Origin: Agathobaculum sp.
Lineage (GTDB): Bacteria; Bacillota; Clostridia; Oscillospirales; Butyricicoccaceae
Length of the DNA: 47,151 bases
NCBI RefSeq assembly: GCF_022775115.1
Contig: NZ_JALFLA010000063.1
Location: forward strand, 1 to 47,151
Direction of reading: 5' to 3'
The notes under the pieces were generated by a model. The model saw only the letters and a program-made list of their open reading frames with translations, was not told the origin of the DNA and did no database searches. Positions 33,662-43,213 of this stretch are shown piece after piece; within the stretch, counting starts at the first letter, position 1; each line of letters begins with the position of its first letter. Position numbers and translations under genes: made by a program.

Positions 33662-35206
33662 TTATTTCGCGTAGTCGATCGCGCGGGTCTCGCGCACCAT
33701 GTTGACCTTGATTTGACCGGGGTAATCCAGCTCGTTTTCGATCTTCTTGGCCACGCTGCGGGCGAGCAGCACCATCGCGTCGTCCGATATCTTGTCGGGG
33801 TTGACCACGATGCGGATCTCCCGGCCGGCCTGAATGGCAAACGAGCCGGAGACGCCGGGGGTCTCGTTGGCGATGCTCTCGAGTTTTTCCAGACGCTTGA
33901 TATAGTTCTCCAGATTTTCGCGCCGTGCGCCCGGGCGAGCGGCCGAGATCGCGTCCGATGCCTGCACCAGACAGGCGAGCGTGGTCTTGGCCTCGACATC
34001 GCCGTGGTGCGCCTCGATCGCGTGGATGATGGCGGGTGATTCCTTATAACGCTTGCACAGGTCGACACCGATCTGGATGTGGCTGCCCTCGACTTCATGG
34101 TCGATGGCCTTGCCGATATCGTGCAGCAGGCCGGCGCGCCGCGCGGGCAGAGGGTCGATCCCCAGCTCGCTGGCCATCATGCCTGCGATGTGTGCAACTT
34201 CAATCGAATGCTGAAGCACGTTCTGGCCGTAGCTGGTGCGGTAGCGCAGACGGCCGAGCACTTTGATAAGCTCGGGGTGGATGCCGTGGATGCCGGTTTC
34301 AAAGGTGGCGCGCTCGCCCTCGGATTTGATGATCTGATCGACCTCGCGGCGCGCCTTTTCCACCATCTCCTCGATGCGGGCGGGGTGGATGCGGCCGTCC
34401 ACGATCAGCTTTTCGAGCGCCAGCCGTGCGATCTCGCGGCGCACCGGGTCGAACGAGGAGAGCGTGATAGCCTCGGGCGTGTCGTCAATAATGAGGTCGA
34501 CGCCGGTGAGTGTTTCCAGCGTGCGGATGTTGCGTCCCTCTCGGCCGATGATGCGGCCCTTCATCTCGTCGTTGGGCAGCGGCACGACCGAGACGGTCGC
34601 CTCGGCGACATGGTCGGCGGCGCAGCGCTGGATGGCAGTCGAGATGATCTCGCGCGCCATCTGCTCGCTCTCATCCTTGAGCCGCTGGTTGATCTCGCGC
34701 ACCTTGACGGCCGCGTCATGCGTGGCCTCGCTCTCGATCGAGGCGACAAGCATCTCGCGTGCCTCGTCGCGGGTCATGCTGGCGATGTGCTCAAGCTTTT
34801 CGACCTGCTCGGACTTGAGCCGTTCGAGATGCTCCTTCGCGCGCGCGGTCGCATCCAGCTGGCGGGTAAGCTCTTCGTTTTTGCGGTCGAGCGTGTCGCT
34901 CTTTTTATCAAGCGCCTCCTCGCGCTGGATCAGGCGGCGCTCCAGCTGCTGGGTCTCGTTGCGGCGGTCCTTCAGCTCGCGGTCGACCTCATTGCGCTGG
35001 CGGTGGATCTCGTCCTTGGCTTCAAGGATAGCTTCACGTTTTTTGGTCTCACCGGCCTTGATGGCCTCGTTGATGATGCGTGTCGCTTCTGTTTCGGCAG
35101 AGCCGATCTCTTTCTCCGCTACGATCTTGCGGTACAGAAAGCCGACGATGACGCCCACAACAAGACATGCGATACCGGTGACAAGCGGTATGATGATGTT
35201 GCCCAT
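33662..35206 (-). CDS. rny: Ribonuclease Y
   Basis: A 514-residue membrane-anchored endoribonuclease that starts mRNA decay. An N-terminal membrane helix (about 4-24, [20 protein letters not shown]) is followed by a long charged coiled coil to about 200. A KH RNA-binding domain follows ([20 protein letters not shown]), then the HD phosphohydrolase domain with [17 protein letters not shown]. Length fits the usual 510-520. It has its own promoter and a 140-base leader. Confidence 0.96.
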   Translation of the reverse strand: MGNIIIPLVTGIACLVVGVIVGFLYRKIVAEKEIGSAETEATRIINEAIKAGETKKREAILEAKDEIHRQRNEVDRELKDRRNETQQLERRLIQREEALDKKSDTLDRKNEELTRQLDATARAKEHLERLKSEQVEKLEHIASMTRDEAREMLVASIESEATHDAAVKVREINQRLKDESEQMAREIISTAIQRCAADHVAEATVSVVPLPNDEMKGRIIGREGRNIRTLETLTGVDLIIDDTPEAITLSSFDPVRREIARLALEKLIVDGRIHPARIEEMVEKARREVDQIIKSEGERATFETGIHGIHPELIKVLGRLRYRTSYGQNVLQHSIEVAHIAGMMASELGIDPLPARRAGLLHDIGKAIDHEVEGSHIQIGVDLCKRYKESPAIIHAIEAHHGDVEAKTTLACLVQASDAISAARPGARRENLENYIKRLEKLESIANETPGVSGSFAIQAGREIRIVVNPDKISDDAMVLLARSVAKKIENELDYPGQIKVNMVRETRAIDYAK

Positions 35207-35345
35207 TGTTTTGGTGTTTCCTCCTAAGTTGACAATCTGGTTTGGATACCGAGTGGCCGCCTGCGCGCAGGCAGCGGTTATAATCCCTTGAAAAAAGCCA
35301 TGTGCGATTGAGCACAGGCTATATTACAGTAGGTATTATAAGATA

Positions 35346-35374
35346 ATTGTAAAGCCTGTTGGTCAAAGTGTCAA
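35346..35374 (-). promoter_or_regulatory. Promoter of rny
   Basis: Minus strand TTGACA (35374-35369), 17 bases, TACAAT (35351-35346). Confidence 0.75.
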
Positions 35375-35434
35375 GAAAAACACAGCTGCTCCTGTGCAAA
35401 TTTTGACGTATTTTGAGAACAGGCGGCGCGCGCC

Positions 35435-35464
35435 CTTGTGGAGGAATGGGCAGTTTGCTATAAT
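35435..35464 (+). promoter_or_regulatory. Promoter of the YfiH-family gene
   Basis: TTGTGG (35435-35440), 18 bases, TATAAT (35459-35464), 28 bases before the start codon. Confidence 0.7.
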
Positions 35465-35491
35465 GGAACAATATTGGGAGGGGATTTTCAG

Positions 35492-36292
35492 ATGCATCAT
35501 ACCATGTGCCGCGTGCAGCGCGGCTCGTTTGTATATTACACATGCAGCCGTTTGCCCGTGCGCCATGCGTTCACGACCAAGGCCGGCGGGGTGAGCACCG
35601 GGCACTGCGCCAGCCTGAACCTTGGCTTTAACCGGGGGGACGACCCGGAAAACGTGCGCGAGAACTACCGCTGTTTGGCTAAGGCGCTTGGCGTACCCGC
35701 AGCGCGCATGACACTGACCTGCCAGGTGCATGAGGCTGGGGTATCGGTCGTAACCGAAAGCGAGGCCGGCATGGGGCTTGTCCGCCCGATGGCGTGGCAG
35801 ACGGACGCGCTCGTTACCGCGCTGCCCGATACGCCGCTCATCGGTTTTTACGCCGACTGCGTGGTCACGCTGCTGTACGACCCGGCCACGCAAACCGCGG
35901 GTGTGTGCCATGCGGGCTGGCGCGGCATGGCGGCGGGCATTCTGCCTAAAACGGTCGAAGCGATGGCCGGACAGCTCGGCGCGCGGCGCCAAAGCCTGAT
36001 CGCGGTCATGGGGCCGTCCATCCGGCAGGAATGCTTTGAAACCGACGCGGATGTACCTACGGCGATGGAAGCACTGCTTGGCGCGGCTGTGCGCCCGTTT
36101 GTTGCGGAAAAGGGCGAAAAGTTCCATGTGGACTTGCAGGGTATCGGCGCGGCGCTGCTGCGGGAGGCCGGGCTTGCCGAGGAAAATGTGATCGACAGCG
36201 GCATCTGCACGATGTGCGCACACGAGGAATTTTGGTCGCACCGCAAAACCAACGGCCTGCGCGGCGTGCAGGGTGGCCTGATCTGCCTGTGA
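35492..36292 (+). CDS. YfiH/LACC1-family multicopper-like purine nucleoside phosphorylase
   Basis: A 266-residue protein of the family once called 'polyphenol oxidase' or 'laccase domain'. Studied members phosphorolyse adenosine, inosine and related nucleosides, and the E. coli member helps peptidoglycan editing. Metal/active-site residues are visible: His in TLTCQVHEAGV, Cys in GFYADCVVTLLYDP, His in GVCHAGWRGMAAGIL, and the C-terminal SGICTMCAHEEFWSHR. The start at 35492 follows GGGAGGGG; the in-frame ATG at 35438 lies before the promoter. Which activity applies here cannot be told. Confidence 0.9.
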   Translation: MHHTMCRVQRGSFVYYTCSRLPVRHAFTTKAGGVSTGHCASLNLGFNRGDDPENVRENYRCLAKALGVPAARMTLTCQVHEAGVSVVTESEAGMGLVRPMAWQTDALVTALPDTPLIGFYADCVVTLLYDPATQTAGVCHAGWRGMAAGILPKTVEAMAGQLGARRQSLIAVMGPSIRQECFETDADVPTAMEALLGAAVRPFVAEKGEKFHVDLQGIGAALLREAGLAEENVIDSGICTMCAHEEFWSHRKTNGLRGVQGGLICL

Positions 36293-36308
36293 TGGGAAGG
36301 AGAGCCGA

Positions 36309-37853
36309 ATGAACAACGGAAAAAAACGCCTGCTGGCGCTTGTGTTGGCCGCGCTCTGCCTGCTCTCGGCCTGCGGCGGCATGGGCGGCGGCGAGGAGGG
36401 ACGGCGGCAGGTGGACAATGTCAAGGTTTCGGATGCCTACTTCGGCCTTGCCTATTACCGTAGCGGCACCTTGAACCCAGTGACCGACAAGACCGCCATC
36501 AACCGCCTGCTGTGCGAGGCGATGTACGAAGGTCTGTTTGAGGTCAGCGCCAATTTCGCGGCGGAAAACGTGCTCTGCGCCGCATACACGGGTGACGGTA
36601 CGAGTTTTACCTTCACCCTGCGGGATGATGTAACCTTTTGGTCGGGCGAAAAGCTGACCGCCGGGGACGTTGCGGCCAGCTTGCAGGCCGCGCGGCAGAA
36701 CGAGGATTCGCCCTACTACAACCGGCTGACCGAGGTGTCCGCGATCGAGGTGGTGTCGGACGAGCAGGTGCGCATCACGCTATCCTCGCCCAACATCAAT
36801 TTTCCGCGGCTGCTCGATATCCCGATCTACCGCCAAGGCTCGGCCTCCGGCGGAGATTTTGCCGACGGCACCGGCCCGTTCAAGCCGGTCAAGGAGGACG
36901 GACAGTGGCTGCTCACCGCCAATGAGGACTGGCACGGCGGCTTTCTCGGCTCGATACGCAGGATCACGCTGGTAACGCTCACGCGCGCGGACGCGGCCGA
37001 GGCCAGCTTTCAGACGGGGGACGTGTCGCTCATACGCGAGCCGCGCATCGCGCCCGAGGCCTCGGCGTTTGGCGGCTCGGTCGACACCGTGCGCACGCCC
37101 AGCGCCGACCTGCACTATCTGGGCATCAACCACAGCCATCCGATCCTGTCCAAGGCCGGGGTGCGGCAGGCGCTTTCGGTCGCGATCGGGCGGCAGAGCC
37201 TATGCGACGTGCAGCTGCAAACCTTTGCCGACCCGGCGGTGCTGCCGGTTTATCCGCAGCCTGCCAATGATGCGCTCGGACTGGAGATGACGGCCTCGAC
37301 CGACCGTGCCGTCCGCCTGCTGCGGCAGGTGCTGGAGGAGGATGACGGCGCGCAGCAGGGCGAGGACGGGCAGCAGGGCGAGGGAGCACAGGACACGGCG
37401 TTTTCCATCCGCCTGCTGGTCAACGAGGAAAACGCCTTCAAAACCGCCGTGGCCGATCAGATCGCGGCCGCGTGGAAGGCGATCGGCGTGTCGGTCACGG
37501 TCGATAAGCAGCCGTATAGCGCGTTTTCGGCCAAGCTTGAGGCAGGGGACTTTGACGTGTATTACGGCGAAACGCTGCTCACGCCTGATTTTGACCTGCG
37601 GCCGCTGCTGTCGCCGCGCGGTGGGCTGAACTACGGCGGATACGACAGCGAGCAGACCTCGTCCGCAATCGCCGCGGCACGGCGCGGCGAGGACGTGACC
37701 GCGCTCTACCAGCGCCTGCTCGACGAGCTGCCGATCATCCCGATTGCATTTGAGCGCGGCCAGCTCATCATCCGCAAGGGGCTGCTGGACACGTTCTCGC
37801 CCGCGCCGTACAATGCATTCGCAGGGGTGGAGCACTGGACCTCGCCGCAGTAA
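36309..37853 (+). CDS. Family 5 extracellular solute-binding lipoprotein
   Basis: A 514-residue lipoprotein: a signal peptide with lipobox LSAC and acylated Cys22, then a Gly-rich linker and an SBP_bac_5 domain (TFTLRDDVTFWSGEKLTAGDV is the family signature). Relatives bind oligopeptides or nickel for ABC importers. No permease or ATPase gene is next to it, so it is an orphan. A low-complexity insertion EEDDGAQQGEDGQQGEGAQD lies at about 340-360, inside the binding domain. It follows the YfiH gene by 16 bases and is probably co-transcribed with it. Confidence 0.92.
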   Translation: MNNGKKRLLALVLAALCLLSACGGMGGGEEGRRQVDNVKVSDAYFGLAYYRSGTLNPVTDKTAINRLLCEAMYEGLFEVSANFAAENVLCAAYTGDGTSFTFTLRDDVTFWSGEKLTAGDVAASLQAARQNEDSPYYNRLTEVSAIEVVSDEQVRITLSSPNINFPRLLDIPIYRQGSASGGDFADGTGPFKPVKEDGQWLLTANEDWHGGFLGSIRRITLVTLTRADAAEASFQTGDVSLIREPRIAPEASAFGGSVDTVRTPSADLHYLGINHSHPILSKAGVRQALSVAIGRQSLCDVQLQTFADPAVLPVYPQPANDALGLEMTASTDRAVRLLRQVLEEDDGAQQGEDGQQGEGAQDTAFSIRLLVNEENAFKTAVADQIAAAWKAIGVSVTVDKQPYSAFSAKLEAGDFDVYYGETLLTPDFDLRPLLSPRGGLNYGGYDSEQTSSAIAAARRGEDVTALYQRLLDELPIIPIAFERGQLIIRKGLLDTFSPAPYNAFAGVEHWTSPQ

Positions 37854-37908
37854 AGGGACACGCATAAGCGCGTGTGTGCGGCGCATACTATCACTGAGGT
37901 GATGGAAT

Positions 37909-38094
37909 ATGACACACGGTGTAAAACCTGCCGCGGTATTCAGCGCGCTGCTGTCGGACGATCCGGCGGCATCGGCCTTTTTCAGCGACTGCACGACCGA
38001 GCAGAAGCAGGCCATCCGCCGTCAGGCTGAGCGCATCGACGACCCTGAGAGTATGCAGGCCTTTGTCGAGCATCTGCCCAGCGCAGCGCTGTGA
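37909..38094 (+). CDS. Small conserved-looking protein of unknown function
   Basis: A 61-residue protein (MTHGVKPAAVFSALLSDDPA at its start) with two predicted helices and the segment TEQKQAIRRQAERIDDPESM. GAGGTGATGG stands before the ATG. It follows the solute-binding lipoprotein by 55 bases and ends before a strong terminator. Codon use matches its neighbours. No family named. Confidence 0.7.
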   Translation: MTHGVKPAAVFSALLSDDPAASAFFSDCTTEQKQAIRRQAERIDDPESMQAFVEHLPSAAL

Positions 38095-38130
38095 CCGGCC
38101 GGCGCGCATCCGCAATTTCAGAGCCTTGCA

Positions 38131-38163
38131 AAAAGAGCGATGGGAATCCCATCGCTCTTTTTT
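38131..38163. terminator. Bidirectional terminator
   Basis: A perfect 14-bp stem (38131-38144 with 38148-38161, loop AAT) whose arms end in AAAA and TTTT, giving U tracts on both strands. It separates the plus-strand unit from hcp. Confidence 0.9.
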
Positions 38164-38236
38164 GAGTGTGCGGCGGCCGCGCGTCCGGGTGCTGGCCGCG
38201 CGTGCCGCGAAGAAGGGGGCAGGTTTATGTGCGCGA

Positions 38237-39883
38237 TCAGCCAGCGTTCTCGCCGAAGAACAGCGCAAGGTCGTCCTCCACCGTGCCGATGCCGGCGATG
38301 CCGAAGCTATCGACCAGCACCTTAGCCACATTGGGGCTGAGGAAGGCGGGCAGGGTGGGACCGAGATGAATGTTCTTAACGCCCAGATACAGCAGCGAAA
38401 GCAGCACAATGACGGCCTTTTGCTCATACCAAGCGATGTTGTAGATGATAGGCAGATCGTTTACGTCGGCAAGGCCGAAGACCTCCTTGAGCTTGAGGGC
38501 GATAACGGCGAGCGAGTAGGAATCGTTGCACTGACCCGCGTCCAGCACGCGGGGGATGCCGCCGATGTCGCCCAAATCGAGCTTGTTATACTTGAACTTA
38601 GCACAGCCGGCGGTCAAAATCACGGTGTCGCGCGGCAGCGCCTTGGCAAACTCGGTGTAGTAATCGCGGCGCTTGGAGCGTCCGTCGCAGCCGGCCATGA
38701 CCACGAACTTGCGGATCGCGCCCGACTTGACCGCCTCGACGATCTTGTCCGCCAGCGCCAGCACCTGCGCATGGGCAAAGCCGCCGACCAGCTCTCCGCT
38801 TTCCAACTCCTGCGGGGGTGCGCAGCGCTTGGCATGCTCGATCAGGGCGGAAAAGTCCTTGGTCTCGCCCGCGCCGCCGCCGATGTGCGTGCAGCCGGGA
38901 TAGCCTGCCGCGCCTGTCGTGTACATACGCTCCTTGTAGCTGTCCTTGGGCGGCACAATGCAGTTGGTCGTCATCAGGATGGGGCCGCCGAAGGCCTCAA
39001 ACTCCTCCTTCTGCTGCCACCATGCGTTGCCGTAGTTGCCGATGAAGTTGGGGTATTTCTTAAACGCGGGATAGTAGTGCGCGGGCAGCATCTCGCAGTG
39101 GGTGTAAACGTCCACACCCGTGCCCTGCGTTTGCTCGAGCAGCATCTCAAGGTCGCGCAGGTCGTGTCCCGAGACCAGAATGCCCGGGTTTTTGCCCACG
39201 CCAAGCTGCACCGTCGAGATCTCCGGGTTGCCGTAGGCCTCGGTGTTGGCCTTGTCCAGCAGCGCCATGCCATCGACGCCGTACTTGCCCACCTCAAGCG
39301 TGAGCGCCACCAGCTCGTCAACGGTCAGGCTGTCGTCCAGCGTGGCGGCCAGCGCGCGCTGCAGGAAGGCATCCAGCGCGCCGTCCTGCTGCAGCAGGGC
39401 GTTGGCGTGCTTGGAATAGGCCGACAGACCCTTCAGACCGTAGGTGATCAGCTCGCGCAGCGAGCGGATGTCCTCGTTTTCGGCGGATAGCACCCCGACC
39501 TCGGCCGCCTTGGCCGCGAACGCGGCGGAATCGCCATTCCAGCAGGCGGCTTCAGGCAGATGATCGGCCTGCCCAGCCTTGGCCAGCAGCTCGGCCTTGA
39601 CATCAAGCGTGCCGCGGATGGCGGCGATGATGGCATCGTTGTCAAAATTGGCATTGGTGATGGTGATAAACAGGTTGGTCGTAATGAGGCGATCGACCTC
39701 GGGCGCGACCGGCTCGCCCTGCGCGCGCAGCTGAGTGGTCACAGCGGCCAAGCCCTTGGTCACATAGACCAGCAGATCCTGCATAGCGGCCACGTCAGGC
39801 TTCTTGCCGCACACGCCGACCTTGGTGCAGCCGGTGCAGCCAGCAGTTTCCTGACATTGGTAGCAAAACATTTGGTGTTCCAT
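38237..39883 (-). CDS. hcp: Hybrid cluster protein (hydroxylamine reductase / NO-detoxifying)
   Basis: A 548-residue Fe-S protein. The N-terminal cluster motif is Cys7-x2-Cys10-x8-Cys19-x5-Cys25, the class I spacing of anaerobes. Hybrid-cluster ligands appear in [36 protein letters not shown] and [31 protein letters not shown]. Hcp reduces NO or hydroxylamine and protects anaerobes against nitrosative stress. The start at 39883 follows GAGGAGGATATACG. No hcr partner is adjacent. The promoter has a palindrome in class II activator position. Confidence 0.96.
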   Translation of the reverse strand: MEHQMFCYQCQETAGCTGCTKVGVCGKKPDVAAMQDLLVYVTKGLAAVTTQLRAQGEPVAPEVDRLITTNLFITITNANFDNDAIIAAIRGTLDVKAELLAKAGQADHLPEAACWNGDSAAFAAKAAEVGVLSAENEDIRSLRELITYGLKGLSAYSKHANALLQQDGALDAFLQRALAATLDDSLTVDELVALTLEVGKYGVDGMALLDKANTEAYGNPEISTVQLGVGKNPGILVSGHDLRDLEMLLEQTQGTGVDVYTHCEMLPAHYYPAFKKYPNFIGNYGNAWWQQKEEFEAFGGPILMTTNCIVPPKDSYKERMYTTGAAGYPGCTHIGGGAGETKDFSALIEHAKRCAPPQELESGELVGGFAHAQVLALADKIVEAVKSGAIRKFVVMAGCDGRSKRRDYYTEFAKALPRDTVILTAGCAKFKYNKLDLGDIGGIPRVLDAGQCNDSYSLAVIALKLKEVFGLADVNDLPIIYNIAWYEQKAVIVLLSLLYLGVKNIHLGPTLPAFLSPNVAKVLVDSFGIAGIGTVEDDLALFFGENAG

Positions 39884-39960
39884 TCGTATATCCTCCTCGT
39901 ATGTGCATGTGGGACGCCGGTATGAGCCGTCCACATGGGTTTGTGCGCTCTGATGAACAA

Positions 39961-40002
39961 ACTATACCACCCGGGGCGGGATAAGTATGTTGTTATAACA
40001 AC
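39961..40002 (-). promoter_or_regulatory. hcp promoter with CRP/FNR-like activator site at -41.5
   Basis: The -10 is TATAGT (39966-39961) and there is no recognisable -35. Instead a perfect 14-base palindrome, GTTGTTA/TAACAAC, covers 39989-40002. With the usual -10 to +1 distance the start is 39954, which puts the palindrome centre at -41.5, the standard class II position for CRP/FNR-family activators. HcpR-type regulators of this family are known to control hcp in other anaerobes; the regulator here is inferred. Confidence 0.65.
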
Positions 40003-40055
40003 GTAAACGAAGAGAGTTTGCTTTTTTGCGGCAGGTGGTGCGGGCAAGGCTGTGT

Positions 40056-40093
40056 AAAAAATTCCGGCCTGCTCCCAAATGGAAGCAGGCCGG
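40056..40093 (-). terminator. Terminator of the three-gene operon
   Basis: A perfect 10-bp stem (40064-40073 with 40084-40093) is followed on the minus strand by AATTTTTT (A run 40056-40061). Confidence 0.9.
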
Positions 40094-40114
40094 AGGTACA
40101 CCCCGACGGGGCGG

Positions 40115-40939
40115 TCAATCCAGATAATAGGTATAGATACGGGTGGATAAGTCCCCGGACACGGGGGCAAAGTCGAGCGACGCGGCAAAGTCAGCAGCCG
40201 AGCCAGCAGATGCAGCCAGCGTTATCCGGGTCTCCGGGGGATAGGTCTGCGCGGCCGCGCGCAGCGCAGCGCCTATCAGCCAGCCTACCACCGCCCGGTT
40301 GGGCGAGGCGTTCCACAGCCAGTCAACGCGACACATGTCCCCGAACCGGCTGGTGAGCAGCACGGCCTGTACAGCGCCCTCGTCCACATAGCACCGGCTG
40401 GTGGCCGGATCGGCTTCCTCCGGCCGGATCGCGCCGGCGGGATGTGCTTGGTTGTAAACGCGCAGATAGGTCTGGGGCACAGACGCGAGGGGCTGTATCC
40501 CGGCGGGGACTTCGGCGGCCATCAGCCGCTGCGCGGCAGGCTGCCGCAGCATATCGCCCAGTACAGCCTGCATGGTCTGCACGCCGCCCGCCCTTGGGAA
40601 GTATCCTGCCGCCAGCATCCGGTCGTCGGTCTCTATCAGCTCGGCCTGCGTCCCTTGGCGGACGCAGACGATCTCCCGGATGGTGCTGCCGGCGGCGCGC
40701 TGCGTGAGCGCCTGCGTCAAGGCGCGCTCGCATGCGCCTTTGGGGGCGCTGGGGTCGTACAGCAGGCTGACGATATCGACCGCCCGGTCGCCCACCTCGA
40801 CCACTGCCGCGCCCCATGCCACGCCGTCTTGGTGGAGCGCCAGCACGCGGCGCACCCCGGCGCCCGCAGGCGGCATCGGATCGGGCAGATAGCGCGTAAA
40901 CACGCCGGGCTGCTCCATGTCCAACAGGCTGACCTTCAT
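40115..40939 (-). CDS. Tandem degenerate GNAT-like protein, third gene of the unknown operon
   Basis: A 274-residue protein. Two similar halves each resemble the beta4-alpha3 part of GNAT acetyltransferases: GAAVVEVGDRAVDIVSLLYD followed by PSAPKGACERALTQALTQRA, and CRVDWLWNASPNRAVVGWLI followed by GAALRAAAQTY. In both, the acetyl-CoA loop consensus Q/RxxGxG/A is damaged or missing, so it may be a binding or regulatory protein rather than an enzyme. It starts directly after the stop of the 97-residue gene (TAA then ATG), with GAGGAGGG seven bases upstream, so it is translationally coupled. Assignment is by pattern only. Confidence 0.75.
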   Translation of the reverse strand: MKVSLLDMEQPGVFTRYLPDPMPPAGAGVRRVLALHQDGVAWGAAVVEVGDRAVDIVSLLYDPSAPKGACERALTQALTQRAAGSTIREIVCVRQGTQAELIETDDRMLAAGYFPRAGGVQTMQAVLGDMLRQPAAQRLMAAEVPAGIQPLASVPQTYLRVYNQAHPAGAIRPEEADPATSRCYVDEGAVQAVLLTSRFGDMCRVDWLWNASPNRAVVGWLIGAALRAAAQTYPPETRITLAASAGSAADFAASLDFAPVSGDLSTRIYTYYLD

Positions 40940-41233
40940 TTATTCGCCCTCCTCGAGTGTGTCTCCGAACTCGTGCCGCAGCAGCTGCATGATCTGCGCT
41001 GTATCCACCTCCACCGGCTTCACGCGCCCTTCGAGCAGCGCGTCCAACTCGTTGAGCGTCTGTTGATCGGGGGCGTGCTCAACCTCGCAAAACGGGCCGA
41101 AGCGGAGAAAGCGCTCGTCGGTCTCGGCCCAATCGACCTGCCCGGTTCGCGTGTCCGCGAGCGCCGCGCGGCCGTCCTCGGTCGTTACCACATAGCAGCC
41201 GTAGCCATCGGTGTATTTCACGTTGAAGTTCAT
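40940..41233 (-). CDS. 97-residue acidic protein, second gene of the unknown operon
   Basis: A small acidic cytoplasmic protein with no signal peptide or membrane helix. The first half is beta-rich (MNFNVKYTDGYGCYVVTTED) and the second half helical (QQTLNELDALLEGRVKPVEV). Its ATG overlaps the stop of the 630-residue gene by four bases (ATGA), and AAGGAGGAAA lies nine bases upstream. A small acidic protein coupled to a large effector-like gene would fit an immunity or chaperone partner, but no family is recognised and this is inference from gene order. Confidence 0.8.
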   Translation of the reverse strand: MNFNVKYTDGYGCYVVTTEDGRAALADTRTGQVDWAETDERFLRFGPFCEVEHAPDQQTLNELDALLEGRVKPVEVDTAQIMQLLRHEFGDTLEEGE

Positions 41234-43122
41234 GGTGCAGTTTCCTCCTTAGCGTCCGGGAACGATTTGAGAACAGCGACCTGGGTGTGTTCACCCGCGC
41301 CGACGACCGTTTTGAGCCGGAGAGGGGGCAGCCCCGTGCGGCCATATGCTGCCGGGTTCTGGTTGATCTCATACACTTTTTTCTGGACCGTCTTCAGGTC
41401 ACGCAAATATTCACCTTTTACCCGCTCCAAGGCCTCGTCGAAGCTCTCCTCGCTGCCGTCGGCCTTTTCCTTGCGCAGCACGGGCGGGAAAGAGACGATG
41501 ACCTCCTCCATATCGCGCACGGTAACGTCTCCATGGTATTGCAGCTCGAGGTATTCTGCCCCTTTTTCGCCTTTATTCAGCTCTTTATTCAGCTCTGCCA
41601 GCATGTGCTCCACATCATCGGACACGTCTTGCCCGGCGGTGTATTTCTGGTAGGCGCTCAGGATAAGCGCGGCCTTGGTCTCCTGCGCGACGCAGGCGAG
41701 ATCGGGATCGTCCACCGAGGAGGGGGTGGTGGTAAGTATTTTGTGCAGGCTGTCGCCCACCGTGCAGGTCACCCGCCCTGCCATACGCTCCTTGTTCAGC
41801 TTGACCGCCACCGAACCGTAGCCGGCGGTCTTGGAGCGGTTGATCAGGGCATCCTCCGGGCTTGACAGATAGCCGTAGTTCTCATACTCGGTGAGGTCGA
41901 GCGAGCCGACTGTGTTGCCAAAGGATTTCTCGGTGAATTTCATGCGCAGGGGCGCGTTTTTCGCGCCGCCGCTCGTGCCGGTTTCCATCTGGGTTTTCAT
42001 TTTGTCGTCAGCGATCAGGCCGAAGACCGCCGCGCCGCAGCGGAAGCGGTAATCGTTTTTGGCCAGCAGGTCTTGCAGCAAGCGCTTGGCCAGCGTCTCG
42101 GCCTCGGCCTGCGTGATGGGCGGCGCGGCGGGATAGAGAGCCTTGAGCTTCCGGTTTACCGTGTCCATAACCTCGTCCATCTGCGTCGGATAGGGGACGT
42201 CGTACACTGTGTCACCCTCGCTGCTTTTTTTGAGCGCGTACCGCTGGGTACGTTTTTTGTAATCGCTCAGCACCTGCGGCAACTGCCGCAGCGTGGGTGG
42301 CTCGATCGCGCGGCGCTGCATCTCCTGCTCGGCCTGCGCGGCTGTCGCACCCGACACCTGCTGATAGGTGGCTGCCCGCTGGTGATAGCGCTCCACCTGC
42401 TTGTCTCCGGCCAGCGTGCCGTGAAAGGCGGTGTTGTAGTCATCGCGGCAGCGCTGGAAGGCCTCGTCGAATGCCGTCCGCTCGGCCGTGAGCACGTCCA
42501 TTTTTCGGGCGATGTACTTTTGAGCCGACTCGCCCAGCTTTTTTTGCAGCACCTTGCCGACAACGACGGTTGCGGCGTACCGGCGGCGCAGCGCTGCTGA
42601 CTGGTCTTGCAGCGCCCGCAGCTGCTCAAGGTGCGTTTGCCGCTCCTGCGGCGGCACGCCGCGGTCTCCGCAGGCGTTGACCTTCATGCGCTCGAGCGTG
42701 TCGCCGTAGAAGTCCGGGGTGTAATCGGTCTTTTCCGCCCGGAGCGCCGTGGCCATTTGATCGTCGAGCTGCTGCTCGATCCGCTCGCGCACCCTTTGGA
42801 TACCGTCCCGTTCGATCTCCTCGCGCTGGGCCTGCAGGCGCTTGCGCTCCTTGTAGTCGGCGGTTCTTTCCCGCCGGCGCAGATCCTCCAGAGCCGCCGC
42901 CTGATGCTGCTCCGGTGTGCGCATGGCATGCACGCCATCGACGACATCCATATCGCCGAACAGAATGATGGCGTTGTGCTCGGCCAGACTGCTGATTTTT
43001 TCGGCCGCCTGCTTCTCTGCGCGTGTCAGCTTTTTTCGGCTGCGCAGCTCCAGATTGGCTTCCTTTTCCAGGTCCATTTGCCGTTGTTCTTCCAGTTTTT
43101 TGTCAAGCTGCTCAAATAGCAC
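41230..43122 (-). CDS. 630-residue coiled-coil protein with DUF3626/ADP-ribosyltransferase-like C-terminal region
   Basis: A large soluble protein with no signal peptide. Residues 1-270 are almost all charged helix (KKLEEQRQMDLEKEANLELR; RKRLQAQREEIERDGIQRVR). From about 375 to 540 there is a globular region whose order of motifs recalls DUF3626/ART-like domains: KTQMETGTSGG, YENYGYLSS, KTAGYGSVAVKLNKE, RVTCTVGDSL and YLELQYHGDVTVRDMEEVIV. The start is taken as GTG 43122, nine bases after GGAGG; the GTG at 43131 touches that site. First gene of a coupled trio with its own promoter and terminator. Enzyme activity is unproven; the resemblance is from memory. Confidence 0.8.
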   Translation of the reverse strand: MLFEQLDKKLEEQRQMDLEKEANLELRSRKKLTRAEKQAAEKISSLAEHNAIILFGDMDVVDGVHAMRTPEQHQAAALEDLRRRERTADYKERKRLQAQREEIERDGIQRVRERIEQQLDDQMATALRAEKTDYTPDFYGDTLERMKVNACGDRGVPPQERQTHLEQLRALQDQSAALRRRYAATVVVGKVLQKKLGESAQKYIARKMDVLTAERTAFDEAFQRCRDDYNTAFHGTLAGDKQVERYHQRAATYQQVSGATAAQAEQEMQRRAIEPPTLRQLPQVLSDYKKRTQRYALKKSSEGDTVYDVPYPTQMDEVMDTVNRKLKALYPAAPPITQAEAETLAKRLLQDLLAKNDYRFRCGAAVFGLIADDKMKTQMETGTSGGAKNAPLRMKFTEKSFGNTVGSLDLTEYENYGYLSSPEDALINRSKTAGYGSVAVKLNKERMAGRVTCTVGDSLHKILTTTPSSVDDPDLACVAQETKAALILSAYQKYTAGQDVSDDVEHMLAELNKELNKGEKGAEYLELQYHGDVTVRDMEEVIVSFPPVLRKEKADGSEESFDEALERVKGEYLRDLKTVQKKVYEINQNPAAYGRTGLPPLRLKTVVGAGEHTQVAVLKSFPDAKEETAP

Positions 43123-43184
43123 CCTTTTCACCTCCGCCGGGTCTTGTTGTCAACGCGGCCAAAGCGCGTTTGTCTCTTGCTTAT

Positions 43185-43213
43185 ATCATACGCGATGGGA
43201 GAAAAAAGAACAA
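43185..43213 (-). promoter_or_regulatory. Promoter of the three-gene operon
   Basis: Minus strand TTGTTC (43213-43208), 17 bases, TATGAT (43190-43185). Confidence 0.6.

Noticed and set aside
39989..40002. Rex operator upstream of hcp
   Set aside because: Rex sites need an eight-base gap between TTGT and ACAA halves (TTGTTAAN4TTAACAA type). Here the half-sites join directly, so a CRP/FNR-family site is more likely.
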